Positions 8,133 to 14,632 of a stretch of DNA of 18,850 bases are shown here, one piece after another. This DNA comes from Akkermansiaceae bacterium UBA2367. GTDB taxonomy: Bacteria; Verrucomicrobiota; Verrucomicrobiia; Verrucomicrobiales; DEV007. The stretch spans positions 1 through 18,850 of the forward strand of contig DDTJ01000021.1 in the NCBI GenBank assembly GCA_002344525.1. The letters are read 5' to 3'. The position numbers and the translations under genes are program-made. Numbering within the stretch: the stretch's first letter is position 1; each line of letters opens with the position of its first letter. Below the pieces are notes generated by a model. That model saw only the letters and a list, made by a program, of their open reading frames with translations, was not told the origin of the DNA and searched no databases.

Positions 8133-8714
8133 GTGCTGACCCTCCTCCAAAAACTGCCTTCTCTGCAAGAGCGCGCACTGCCTCTGACCGTGGAGGCTTG
8201 GCATCAGATGATCGCCTCCGGCATCGCACCCGAGCGGGCCGAACTCATCCGCGGAGTCATCATCCAGAAAATGAGCAAGTCGATCCTGCACTTCAAGCTG
8301 ACCCATCTCCTGGCCGAACTCTTCCGGACGGCCCTTGGCGAACGCTTCTGGGTCAGGCAGGAAGCGCCCCTGACTCTGGCGGACTCGGAGCCGGAGCCGG
8401 ACATCTCGATCGTCTCCGGTCGTTTGGAGGACTACCGCGACCATCCCGCAACCGCCCTGCTCGTGGTCGAAGTCTCCGTTTCGACTTTGGCCGAGGACCG
8501 GGCCATGGCCGAAATCTACGCCGAGGCGGGAGTCGAGGAATTCTGGCTCGTCAACGCCGCGCAACGCCGCCTCGAAATCCACCGGACGCCCGTCCGGGGA
8601 GAATACCGGGAACGGCTCCTTGTCGAAGAGGGGCAAACAGCCCAATGCCTCGCGATCCCCGGTCTCCAAGTGGATGTCGCCGACCTGTTCTCGCGAGCCG
8701 CAGGACTGTCGTGA
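8133..8714 (+). CDS. Uma2 family (DUF820) PD-(D/E)xK nuclease-fold protein
   Basis: The 193-residue protein follows the Uma2/DUF820 layout: ERAELIRGVII (34-44), then EPEPDISIV with the putative metal-binding D90, then LLVVEVSVST with E113, and IYAEAGVEEFWLVN (128-141). The fold is that of restriction-like nucleases; cellular roles in this family are mostly unknown, and copies are often scattered as single genes. The lysine usually found four residues before the conserved YAxAG tyrosine is replaced by M125 (DRAMAEIYAEAG), so nuclease activity is doubtful or the residue is supplied elsewhere. The start is GTG at 8133, immediately downstream of a candidate promoter and without a Shine-Dalgarno. 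It is divergent from the sialate esterase gene and convergent with coaD. Its stop codon lies inside the arm of the composite hairpin that follows. Confidence 0.85.
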   Translation: MLTLLQKLPSLQERALPLTVEAWHQMIASGIAPERAELIRGVIIQKMSKSILHFKLTHLLAELFRTALGERFWVRQEAPLTLADSEPEPDISIVSGRLEDYRDHPATALLVVEVSVSTLAEDRAMAEIYAEAGVEEFWLVNAAQRRLEIHRTPVRGEYRERLLVEEGQTAQCLAIPGLQVDVADLFSRAAGLS

Positions 8715-8877
8715 AATCCGAAACCAGAAATCCGAAACGCTTCGCGAGACCGCTGATCGGCGCTGATCCTCGCTGAGGTTTCACCATCCCAAAAAAATCA
8801 GCGGAAATCAGCGACGATCAACGGTCGCCGGAGGCCCAACCCGTTCGGATTTCGAGCTTCGGGTTTCGGATTTTCAC
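8711..8877. repeat. Nested composite inverted repeat between convergent genes (D)
   Basis: Two inverted repeats are nested. The outer pair (8711-8739 and 8842-8877) is made of two copies of gaaatccgaaac-type units per arm, with one 6-nt insertion in the right arm. The inner pair (8748-8776 and 8798-8826) matches at 24 of 29 positions, and its right arm reads tcagcggaaa / tcagcgacga / tcaacggtc, a 10-nt period. The outer ends gtgaaatccg and cggattttcac supply the TGA stop of the Uma2 gene (8712-8714) and the TGA stop of coaD (8876-8874, minus strand). It may serve as a bidirectional terminator. Confidence 0.88.
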
Positions 8878-9341
8878 TTCCGTAGCGCCTCCCGCACCAC
8901 CTCGGGCACGAATCGCTCGATGTCCCCGCCGAGTGCGGCGACCTCCTTCACGATGCGGGAACTGAGGTAGATGTGCTTCTGGCTCGGCATCAGGAAGAGG
9001 GTCTCCAAGTCTTCGTCGAGGCTGCGGTTCACGAGGGCCATCTGGAACTCGTATTCGAAATCCGACACCGCCCGCAGGCCGCGGATCACGGCGTCGGCCC
9101 TCTCGGCGCGGAAGAAATCGACGAGCAGGCCCTCGAAGGCCTTCACCTCCACGCCGGGGATGTGGGCCGAGGCGGCGCGGATCAGGGCGACGCGCTCCTC
9201 CATCGAGAAGAGGCTCGTCTTCGCGTGGTTCACCGCCACGGCGACGACGACGCGGTCGCAGAGCTTCGCCGCCCGCCCGATCACGTCGAGGTGGCCGTTG
9301 TGGATGGGGTCGAAGCTGCCGGGGTAGATCGCCGTTTTCAT
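8874..9341 (-). CDS. coaD: Phosphopantetheine adenylyltransferase
   Basis: The 155-residue protein is a standard-length CoaD. It has the nucleotidyltransferase signature YPGSFDPIHNGH (6-17, containing the HxGH motif), NHAKTSLFSMEERVALI, GLRAVSDFEYEFQMALVNRS with the conserved Arg, and SSRIVKEVA near the C-terminus. It transfers AMP from ATP to 4'-phosphopantetheine, giving dephospho-CoA, the penultimate step of coenzyme A synthesis in the cytosol. I chose the ATG at 9341 (MKTAIYPGSF) because family members begin there; an upstream ATG at 9371 adds ten unrelated residues. There is no Shine-Dalgarno. It is convergent with the Uma2 gene, and its stop codon comes from the shared hairpin repeat. 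It is divergent from the lipoprotein gene. Confidence 0.97.
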   Translation of the reverse strand: MKTAIYPGSFDPIHNGHLDVIGRAAKLCDRVVVAVAVNHAKTSLFSMEERVALIRAASAHIPGVEVKAFEGLLVDFFRAERADAVIRGLRAVSDFEYEFQMALVNRSLDEDLETLFLMPSQKHIYLSSRIVKEVAALGGDIERFVPEVVREALRK

Positions 9342-9369
9342 GGGATGGGTTGCTGGTGCGCCGCTTCCC

Positions 9370-9399
9370 ATTCTGAGCCTAAATCCCCAAATATTTCAA
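9370..9399 (-). promoter_or_regulatory. Possible coaD promoter
   Basis: On the minus strand TTGAAA (9399-9394) and CAGAAT (9375-9370) are 18 nt apart, followed by about 28 nt before the coaD ATG. It touches the -35 region of the opposing lipoprotein promoter candidate, so the two could compete. Confidence 0.35.
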
Positions 9400-9426
9400 A
9401 GACATTTCCTCGCTTTCCGCTATCAT
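9399..9426 (+). promoter_or_regulatory. Possible promoter of the lipoprotein gene
   Basis: AAGACA (9399-9404) and TATCAT (9421-9426) are 16 nt apart; the -10 box is 5/6 to consensus. The ATG at 9434 lies 7 nt beyond it, again a leaderless geometry. This favours 9434 over 9428 as the start codon. Confidence 0.4.
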
Positions 9427-9433
9427 CATGCAC

Positions 9434-9850
9434 ATGAATCCGTTGAACGTCTGGCTTGCCGCGGCCTTGGCCGCTTCGGTCCCCTTGCTCACCTCCTGCC
9501 CGGAATCGGGTCCCAGCGGCGGCGCCTCCAGCGGAGCCGCGACGGGTGGCTCCCAAAGCACGGCTGGCTTCCTCGCCACCAACTATACGCCGCTCGCCAA
9601 GTGGCTCGACGAGGCCTTCAACGTGGATTACAAGCACATGACGCCCCAGCTCATCTTCGACCAGGTGCCGCTGAACGACATCCACTACCAGACGAGCAAC
9701 CTCCCCACGAACGCCGCTCCTTTCAATTTCTCGCACAGCAACATCACGCGGCGGGATCTCCTCAGGCGCATCGCCAACCACTGGAATCTCAAAATGTCCC
9801 TCGTCACCGACGCCTCGGGGAATCCGAGCGCGGTGAAAGTCGAAGGCTAG
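9434..9850 (+). CDS. Small lipoprotein, possible STN/secretin-like domain
   Basis: I do not recognise a named family. The 138-residue protein starts with a lipoprotein signal (hydrophobic stretch, then LLTSC with the lipobox Cys at residue 22), a Gly/Ser/Ala-rich spacer (about 26-45), and a folded part of about 90 residues. The C-terminal stretch NITRRDLLRRIANHWNLKMS followed by a beta strand (SAVKVEG at the end) resembles the layout of short secretin/TonB N-terminal (STN) domains, in which a helix after a binding strand compares small peptides; this is an inference from shape only. The protein should be anchored in the outer or inner membrane facing the periplasm. The ATG at 9428 is also possible; I prefer 9434 because of the promoter spacing. 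It converges with the avtA-like gene. Confidence 0.75.
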   Translation: MNPLNVWLAAALAASVPLLTSCPESGPSGGASSGAATGGSQSTAGFLATNYTPLAKWLDEAFNVDYKHMTPQLIFDQVPLNDIHYQTSNLPTNAAPFNFSHSNITRRDLLRRIANHWNLKMSLVTDASGNPSAVKVEG

Positions 9851-9912
9851 ACGGAGGCGCTTCGCGCCGTAAAAGGTGGGAAGGTAAAAGATGAAAAGTC
9901 CTCTTCCAAGAC
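9851..9912. terminator. Short hairpin between convergent genes
   Basis: A GC stem ggcgc-ttc-gcgcc (9856-9868) lies 5 nt after the lipoprotein stop and is followed by gtaaaaggtggg. There is no T-run on the + side, so a terminator is only possible. Two similar stretches (taaaaggtgg and taaaagatga) form a short direct repeat. Confidence 0.3.
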
Positions 9913-11199
9913 CTACCGCCCGTAGACCTTCCCCACGACCTCGCCTAGAATCCGGAAGCCGTCGGCGACGATCTCCTCGGGTTGGGTGAAGCTGACCCGG
10001 ATGCACTGCTCGGCGTGGTCCCAGCCGTCCGTGTCGAGACCGTAGAAGAAGGCTTTCCCCGGCACGACGAGAAGGCCCGATTCCTTCAACCGTCGGTAGA
10101 GCTCGCGGCAAGGCACGGGCAGGTTCTCGAACCAGAACCAGAGGAAGAAGGCCCCCTCGCTCTCGTGGACGCGCCATGGCACCTCGTCCGGCAAGTGCTC
10201 GTGGGCGAGGGCGAGGGCCTGTTCGGCGCGGTGGCGGTAGTAGGGTCGCACCACCTCGTCGGCGAGGCGGCGGATGCGGCCCGACTCGATCAGGGGACGG
10301 GCGAGGGCTTGGCCGAGGTTGTTGTTCGCCAGCCCGACGATAGCGGTCATCGAGCGGATTTCCGTGACAATCTCCTCGCGGGCCACGACGATGCCGGTAC
10401 GCGTGCCGGGCAGGCCCAGCTTGCTGAGGCTGAGGGTGAGGATGAGGTTCTCGTCCCACACCGGGGCCGCCTCGGTGAAGATCGCGCCGGGAAAGGGCAG
10501 TCCGTAGGCGTTGTCGATGATCAGGGGGATGCCCTGCTCCGCCGCGAGGGCGCGGAGCCGTTCGATCTCCCCGTCGGTGAGGACGTTGCTGCTCGGGTTC
10601 GTCGGGCGCGACACCGCGATGGCCCCGTGGCTGTCGTCGAGGGCGAGCTGGTCGAAGTCGATGCGGTATTTGAAGCGCCTCTCCCCGCGCAACTCGATCC
10701 TGGGTTTGCGGCTGTCGAAGAGCGCCGCCGCCGAGACCCCTTGGTCGCCGTAGCCGATGTATTCCGGCACCAAGGGCAGGAGGATGCGTTTCTCGCTCCC
10801 GTCCGGCATGGTCCCGGCGAAGCGGTTGAGGAGGAAGAAGAAGGCGGTCTGCCCTCCGTTCGTGATCGCGATGTTGCGCAGGGTGAGGTTCCAGCCGTAT
10901 TCCCGCTGGAGGAAGTCGGCCACGGCGGCGCGGAAGGCCGGGCTGCCCGCGGGCGGGTCGTAGTCGGCGAGCAAGCGGTCGAATTCGCCCGAAGGCTCCT
11001 CCAGCAGCTCGCGCATCCGCTCGCGCCAGACCGCCTGCATCGCGGGGATGTGCGCGGGATTGCCTCCGCCCATCATGCGGACGCTCCCGCGCCCGAGCGT
11101 GAGCGCCTCGCCGAGGTCGTCCATCAACTCAGTGATGCCCGCCTCCTCGGTCAGGTTGCGGGCAAAGACGGATTTCGGCCAAGGGGGTTGTTCGCTCAC
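9913..11199 (-). CDS. avtA: Valine-pyruvate aminotransferase (AvtA-like PLP enzyme)
   Basis: The 428-residue protein follows E. coli AvtA closely along its length, as far as I can recall that sequence: MGGGNPAHIP (43-52), ALTNG-type AITNGGQTAFFFL, PLVPEYIGYGDQG, SRPTNPSSNV (197-206), IIDNAYGLPFPGAIF (227-241), and the PLP lysine K260 in LSLSKLGLPGTRTG. The family (fold type I) transfers the amino group between valine or alanine and the matching keto acids; AvtA makes alanine from pyruvate and valine. The start is GTG at 11199 (VSEQPPWPK), since the first ATG-coded Met lies well inside the conserved region and the reading frame further upstream runs into the 11263-11350 hairpin. No Shine-Dalgarno is present. 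It is divergent from thiD. Substrate preference could differ from E. coli. Confidence 0.9.
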   Translation of the reverse strand: MSEQPPWPKSVFARNLTEEAGITELMDDLGEALTLGRGSVRMMGGGNPAHIPAMQAVWRERMRELLEEPSGEFDRLLADYDPPAGSPAFRAAVADFLQREYGWNLTLRNIAITNGGQTAFFFLLNRFAGTMPDGSEKRILLPLVPEYIGYGDQGVSAAALFDSRKPRIELRGERRFKYRIDFDQLALDDSHGAIAVSRPTNPSSNVLTDGEIERLRALAAEQGIPLIIDNAYGLPFPGAIFTEAAPVWDENLILTLSLSKLGLPGTRTGIVVAREEIVTEIRSMTAIVGLANNNLGQALARPLIESGRIRRLADEVVRPYYRHRAEQALALAHEHLPDEVPWRVHESEGAFFLWFWFENLPVPCRELYRRLKESGLLVVPGKAFFYGLDTDGWDHAEQCIRVSFTQPEEIVADGFRILGEVVGKVYGR

Positions 11200-11262
11200 G
11201 ACGCTATTTGCACCGAGGGGAGGCTTCTGGCAAGGTGGAAGGGCTGCGGCGGGGATGAAGGG

Positions 11263-11350
11263 TTTGGACCACGGATGGACACAGATGGACACGAATCCCC
11301 GTGCTTCTCGATGATTCATTCGTGTCCATTTGTGTCCATCCGTGGTTAAA
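11263..11350. repeat. 33-bp inverted repeat with 10-nt periodic arms (C)
   Basis: The left arm (11263-11296) and right arm (11318-11350) are near-perfect reverse complements around a 21-nt loop. The right arm reads attcgtgtcc / atttgtgtcc / atccgtggtt, three 10-nt near-copies. It belongs to the same family as the repeat at 5764-5849. It sits between the divergent avtA-like and thiD genes, 64 nt from one start and 27 nt from the other, so it cannot simply be a terminator of a flanking gene. A TAAAAT (11347-11352) at its edge could act as a -10 box for thiD, though I see no -35. Confidence 0.9.
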
Positions 11351-11376
11351 ATCAACTCTGTCACCTCCCCCTCCCC

Positions 11377-12189
11377 ATGCCTCCTCCCGTCGTCCTCACC
11401 GTCGCCGGCTCCGACTCCTCCGCCGGGGCGGGCCTGCAAGCGGACCTGAAAACCTTCGCCGCCCACGGCGTTTACGGAGTTTGCGCCGTAACCGCCCTCG
11501 TCGCGGAGGTTCCCGGCGATGTGGCCCGCGTCGAACCTGTCGATCCGACCCTGTTAAGCATTCAACTCAAGAGGGTTGCGTCCGCTTTTCCCCCCTCGGC
11601 CATCAAAACCGGGATGCTCGCCGAAGCCGATCTGGTCGGCGAAGTGGCGGCCTTCGTGAAATCCCGCCCGGGTCTGCCCCTTGTCGTCGATCCCGTGATC
11701 CGCGCCGGGGCGGGGGCCGCCCTGCTCAGCGACGCAGGAGTGGAGCGACTCCAGCGCGACCTCCTTCCCCTCGCCCGCCTTGTCACGCCGAACCTCCCCG
11801 AGGCCGAGATCTTGCTGGGCGCGACCATCCGCACGCCCGCCGACTTCGCCGAGGCTCCTCGACGGCTTCACGAGCGCTACGGCTGCGAGGTGCTGCTGAA
11901 AGGCGGGCATTTCGCCGCAGGAGACGCCGCGACCGTCGAGGACCACGCTTGGATCGACGGATCGGCCGTCGTCTTTGCCCGTCCCCGCCTCCCCGTGCCC
12001 GACGTCCACGGCACCGGCTGCACCCTCTCCGCCGCCATCGCCGCCCGGCTCGCCTTGGGGCACGACCTCGCCCCGGCCATCGAAGGAGCGACCCGCTACC
12101 TCGCCGCCTGCCTCGCACAGCACCACCGCTGGACCGGGCCGGGAGGCGGCATCGAGGCGTTGAACCATTTTCCCGATGGCGTAGAGTGA
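11377..12189 (+). CDS. thiD: Hydroxymethylpyrimidine/phosphomethylpyrimidine kinase
   Basis: The 270-residue protein is a full-length ThiD of the ribokinase fold: GSDSSAGAGLQADLKT (11-26), AIKTGMLA, LVVDPVIRAGAG, TPNLPEAEILLG, and the anion-hole motif DVHGTGCTLS (209-218) with the catalytic C215. It phosphorylates 4-amino-5-hydroxymethyl-2-methylpyrimidine and then its monophosphate to the diphosphate used by ThiE in thiamine synthesis. The usual TAxTAQNT segment, whose Gln contacts the pyrimidine in Salmonella ThiD, reads TALVAEVPG here, so a Glu replaces it. I believe this variant is common in Verrucomicrobia, but I cannot check. The gene is followed after 7 nt by the S41-like gene and then bioF, forming a likely operon. 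The ATG has no Shine-Dalgarno. Confidence 0.93.
   Translation: MPPPVVLTVAGSDSSAGAGLQADLKTFAAHGVYGVCAVTALVAEVPGDVARVEPVDPTLLSIQLKRVASAFPPSAIKTGMLAEADLVGEVAAFVKSRPGLPLVVDPVIRAGAGAALLSDAGVERLQRDLLPLARLVTPNLPEAEILLGATIRTPADFAEAPRRLHERYGCEVLLKGGHFAAGDAATVEDHAWIDGSAVVFARPRLPVPDVHGTGCTLSAAIAARLALGHDLAPAIEGATRYLAACLAQHHRWTGPGGGIEALNHFPDGVE
12160..12187 (+). promoter_or_regulatory. Possible internal promoter for the S41-like gene
   Basis: TTGAAC (12160-12165) and TAGAGT (12182-12187) are 16 nt apart, inside the end of thiD. The -10 box ends 9 nt before the ATG at 12197, again near-leaderless. It would allow expression of the downstream pair without thiD. Confidence 0.35.
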
Positions 12190-12196
12190 CCGCGAC

Positions 12197-13315
12197 ATGA
12201 CCCGAGGCTTTCTCCTCCTTCCCCTCGCCTTCGCCGCCACCCTCCTCGCGGCGGAGGAAACGGCTCCCGCCCCGATCCCGGCGGCCAAGACCGAGCCGGT
12301 CAAGAACGGCGCGCCGCCGCCCCTCGGCGAACTCGTCGACACCCTCGACCAAGCCGCCTTGCAGGAAGCCTTCCGCCTCCTCACGAAGGACTACATCCAG
12401 GAGAGCGACCTCGGCCCTCTGGAGATCAACCGCGCCGCCCTCCAGGGGCTACTGGAGCGCCTCGACTTCGGGGCGATGCTCCTGACCGAAAAGACCCGCG
12501 CCGAGCGCGACTCGCCCTTCGCCTTCCACCACGCCCGCGTCCACGAGACCGTCGGCTACGTGCGCTTCGGTCGCTACACCGAGGAGGAGGTCGCGAAATT
12601 CGACGCGGCCCTGAAGGAGCTCCAAGCGGAGAAAGCGACGACCCACCTCCTCCTCGACCTGCGCTCGCCCCAAGCCCAAGCCGAGTTCGCCATCGCCGCG
12701 CGAATTCTCAGCCGCTTCCGCCCTCCGAACGAACTGCTTTTCAAAATCCGCCGTCCCGGCAACGACCGGCCCACCCTCTTCGTCTCCGCGCCCGAGGCCG
12801 ACAGTTGCCGACTCCAGCCCGTCCTCCTCGTCGACGGAGAGACCGGGAACGTCGGCGAGATCATCGCCGCCGTCCTGAAGCGCGAGACCGGATGCCTCGT
12901 CATCGGCGAGCCCACCCCCGGCCTCGCCGTGGAGTATCGCGACGTGCCCCTCGGCGAGGACCGCATCCTGCGCTACGCCATCGCCGAGGTCGTGCTGGAG
13001 GACGACAGCTCCATCTTCCGCAGCGGCATCGCCCCCGACCTCCTCACCCCGACGGAGGCGAAGACGAAGCACGCCATCTACCGCGCCGTCGATGGCGGCA
13101 AGCCGCTCGCCGAGTTCCTCTTCCAGCAGCAGCGCCCCCGCATGAACGAGGCCGCCCTCGTCGCCGGGACCGATCCGGAGATCGACTACTACCTCCTCCT
13201 CAGCCAGAACAAGCCGACTCCCTGGGACCAGCCCCCCTTGCAGGACCGCGCCCTGCAACAGGCCGTCGATCTGCTCGACACGACGCGGTTCCTGGAGTCG
13301 AAGGCCCCCCGCTGA
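12197..13315 (+). CDS. Secreted S41 (C-terminal processing) peptidase-like protein, catalytic residues absent
   Basis: The 372-residue protein has a signal peptide (MTRGFLLLPLAFAATLLAA), a Pro/Ala-rich linker, and then a core resembling the S41 (CtpA/Prc) catalytic domain: VGYVRFGRY, THLLLDLRSP, PVLLVDGETGNVGEIIAAVL (208-227) and VIGEPTPGLAVEY. In active enzymes the matching stretch is GTASASE with the nucleophile Ser, and GEPTFGKG with the general-base Lys, 25 residues apart. Here those positions are N218 and L243, 25 apart, so both are missing. No PDZ domain is visible. It is therefore probably a binding or scaffold protein in the periplasm, not a protease. The stop TGA overlaps the ATG of bioF (TGATG), so translation is likely coupled. 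Confidence 0.8.
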   Translation: MTRGFLLLPLAFAATLLAAEETAPAPIPAAKTEPVKNGAPPPLGELVDTLDQAALQEAFRLLTKDYIQESDLGPLEINRAALQGLLERLDFGAMLLTEKTRAERDSPFAFHHARVHETVGYVRFGRYTEEEVAKFDAALKELQAEKATTHLLLDLRSPQAQAEFAIAARILSRFRPPNELLFKIRRPGNDRPTLFVSAPEADSCRLQPVLLVDGETGNVGEIIAAVLKRETGCLVIGEPTPGLAVEYRDVPLGEDRILRYAIAEVVLEDDSSIFRSGIAPDLLTPTEAKTKHAIYRAVDGGKPLAEFLFQQQRPRMNEAALVAGTDPEIDYYLLLSQNKPTPWDQPPLQDRALQQAVDLLDTTRFLESKAPR

Positions 13316-14463
13316 TGCGCGACCCGGAGGAGGAACTGCGCGATCTCGCCGCCGCCGGGCTGCGGAGGACCCTGCGCCGCCTCGACTCTCCCCAAGGCCC
13401 GGCGATCCGGCTCGCGGAAGGCGGCGAATGCCTCAACTTCTCCTCGAACGACTACCTCGGCCTCGCCAACGACGCGGCGCTGAAATCGCTCTATCAACAC
13501 CACATCGGCGAGTCCGGGGCCGGCTCGGGGGCCTCCCGCCTCGTCTGCGGCACCATGGCCGCGCACCTCGAACTGGAGGACAAGCTCGCCGCCCTGAAGC
13601 GATCCGAAGCCGCCCTCACCTTCACCTCCGGCTTCGCCGCCGCCACCGGGACGATCCCGGCCCTTTGCGGAAAGGACGACATCGTGATCCTCGACAAGCT
13701 CTGCCACGCCTCCCTCATCGACGGGGCGAGGCTCAGCGGAGCGACGATGCGCGTCTTCCCCCACAACGACCTCGACCGCCTCGCCGACCATCTGCGTTGG
13801 GCTGCGGAAAAGCGCGGGCCGAACAGCCGCGTCCTCGTCGTGACGGAGTCGGTCTTCAGCATGGACGGCGACCTCGCCCCGCTCGCGGCGATCTGCGAGT
13901 TGAAGGACGCCCACGACGCCCTTCTCCTCCTCGACGAGGCGCACGCCTTCGGCGTCCTCGGACCGCAGGGGCGCGGTCTCGCCTCCGCGCTCGGGCTGGA
14001 AGGCCGCGTCGATCTCCAGATGGGCACTTTCAGCAAGGCGGCGGGGCTTTCCGGCGGCTACGTCTGCGCCTCCCGCGCGACCGTCGATCTGCTCGTGAAC
14101 CGCGCCCGCAGCTTCATCTACTCGACAGCCCCCTCCCCCGCCCTCGCCGCGACAATCCGCGACGGACTCGACCTCGTCTGCGGTCCCGTCGGCGACAGGC
14201 TCCGCGCGGCCTTGTCCCGCCATCGCGAGACCTTCGCTCCTGGCACGCCGAGCGCCATCGTGCCCGTCATCCTCGGGGAGAACGAGACTGCCCTCGCCGC
14301 CTCCGCCGCCCTGCTGGAGCGAGGCTTCCTCGTCCCCGCGATCCGCTATCCCACCGTGCCGCGCGGCTCCGCCCGCCTCCGCGTCACCCTCTCGGCGGCG
14401 CATCGCGAGGAGGACGTGACCGCCCTGAAAAAAGCCCTCGCCGAAGTCGCGCCGGGCCGTTGA
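13315..14463 (+). CDS. bioF: 8-amino-7-oxononanoate synthase
   Basis: The 382-residue protein has the length and motifs of BioF, an alpha-oxoamine synthase of PLP fold type I: NFSSNDYLGLA (41-51), GSGASRLVCGT, DKLCHASLIDG with H131, VTESVFSMDGD, DEAHAFGV with D207 and H210, and the PLP lysine K241 in GTFSKAAGLSGGYV. It condenses pimeloyl-ACP or pimeloyl-CoA with L-alanine to make 7-keto-8-aminopelargonate, the first ring-forming step of biotin synthesis. Related Kbl and ALAS enzymes share these motifs, so the substrate is assigned on length and similarity only. No other biotin gene is in the window. The start ATG at 13315 overlaps the previous stop by one base; a weak GAAGG lies about 10 nt upstream. 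REP-like palindromes begin right after the stop. Confidence 0.88.
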   Translation: MRDPEEELRDLAAAGLRRTLRRLDSPQGPAIRLAEGGECLNFSSNDYLGLANDAALKSLYQHHIGESGAGSGASRLVCGTMAAHLELEDKLAALKRSEAALTFTSGFAAATGTIPALCGKDDIVILDKLCHASLIDGARLSGATMRVFPHNDLDRLADHLRWAAEKRGPNSRVLVVTESVFSMDGDLAPLAAICELKDAHDALLLLDEAHAFGVLGPQGRGLASALGLEGRVDLQMGTFSKAAGLSGGYVCASRATVDLLVNRARSFIYSTAPSPALAATIRDGLDLVCGPVGDRLRAALSRHRETFAPGTPSAIVPVILGENETALAASAALLERGFLVPAIRYPTVPRGSARLRVTLSAAHREEDVTALKKALAEVAPGR

Positions 14464-14473
14464 TCCCGGCCTA

Positions 14474-14615
14474 GGACATCGTCCCGAGGGCCGAAGGCCC
14501 GCGCCATACCAGCCCAGGGCATCGTCCCGAGGGCCGAAGGCCCGCCCGATCCCAGCCCGGGGCATCGCCCCGGGGAAACGGCCCCCAAAAACAACGTGAA
14601 GGGCCAAAGGTCCGC
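14474..14615. repeat. REP-like palindrome array, left of the transposase
   Basis: The array holds gggccgaaggccc at 14488-14500 and 14531-14543, cccggggc-atc-gccccggg at 14556-14574, and a variant gggccaaaggtcc at 14601-14613. These are the same two palindromes (called P1 and P2 here) that build the array on the other side of the transposase. Two nearly identical stretches (catcgtcccgagggccgaag at 14477-14496 and 14520-14539) show a recent duplication with a 43-nt spacing. Confidence 0.85.
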
Positions 14616-14632
14616 GCTATCTTTTTCGGGCC

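Noticed and set aside
11200..11466. N-terminal extension of the avtA-like gene
   Set aside because: This part runs across the 11263-11350 hairpin and into thiD on the other strand; similarity to AvtA begins just after the GTG at 11199.
12805..13314. Upstream extension of bioF in the same frame
   Set aside because: It overlaps the S41-like gene, is Arg/Pro rich, and BioF similarity begins at the ATG at 13315.
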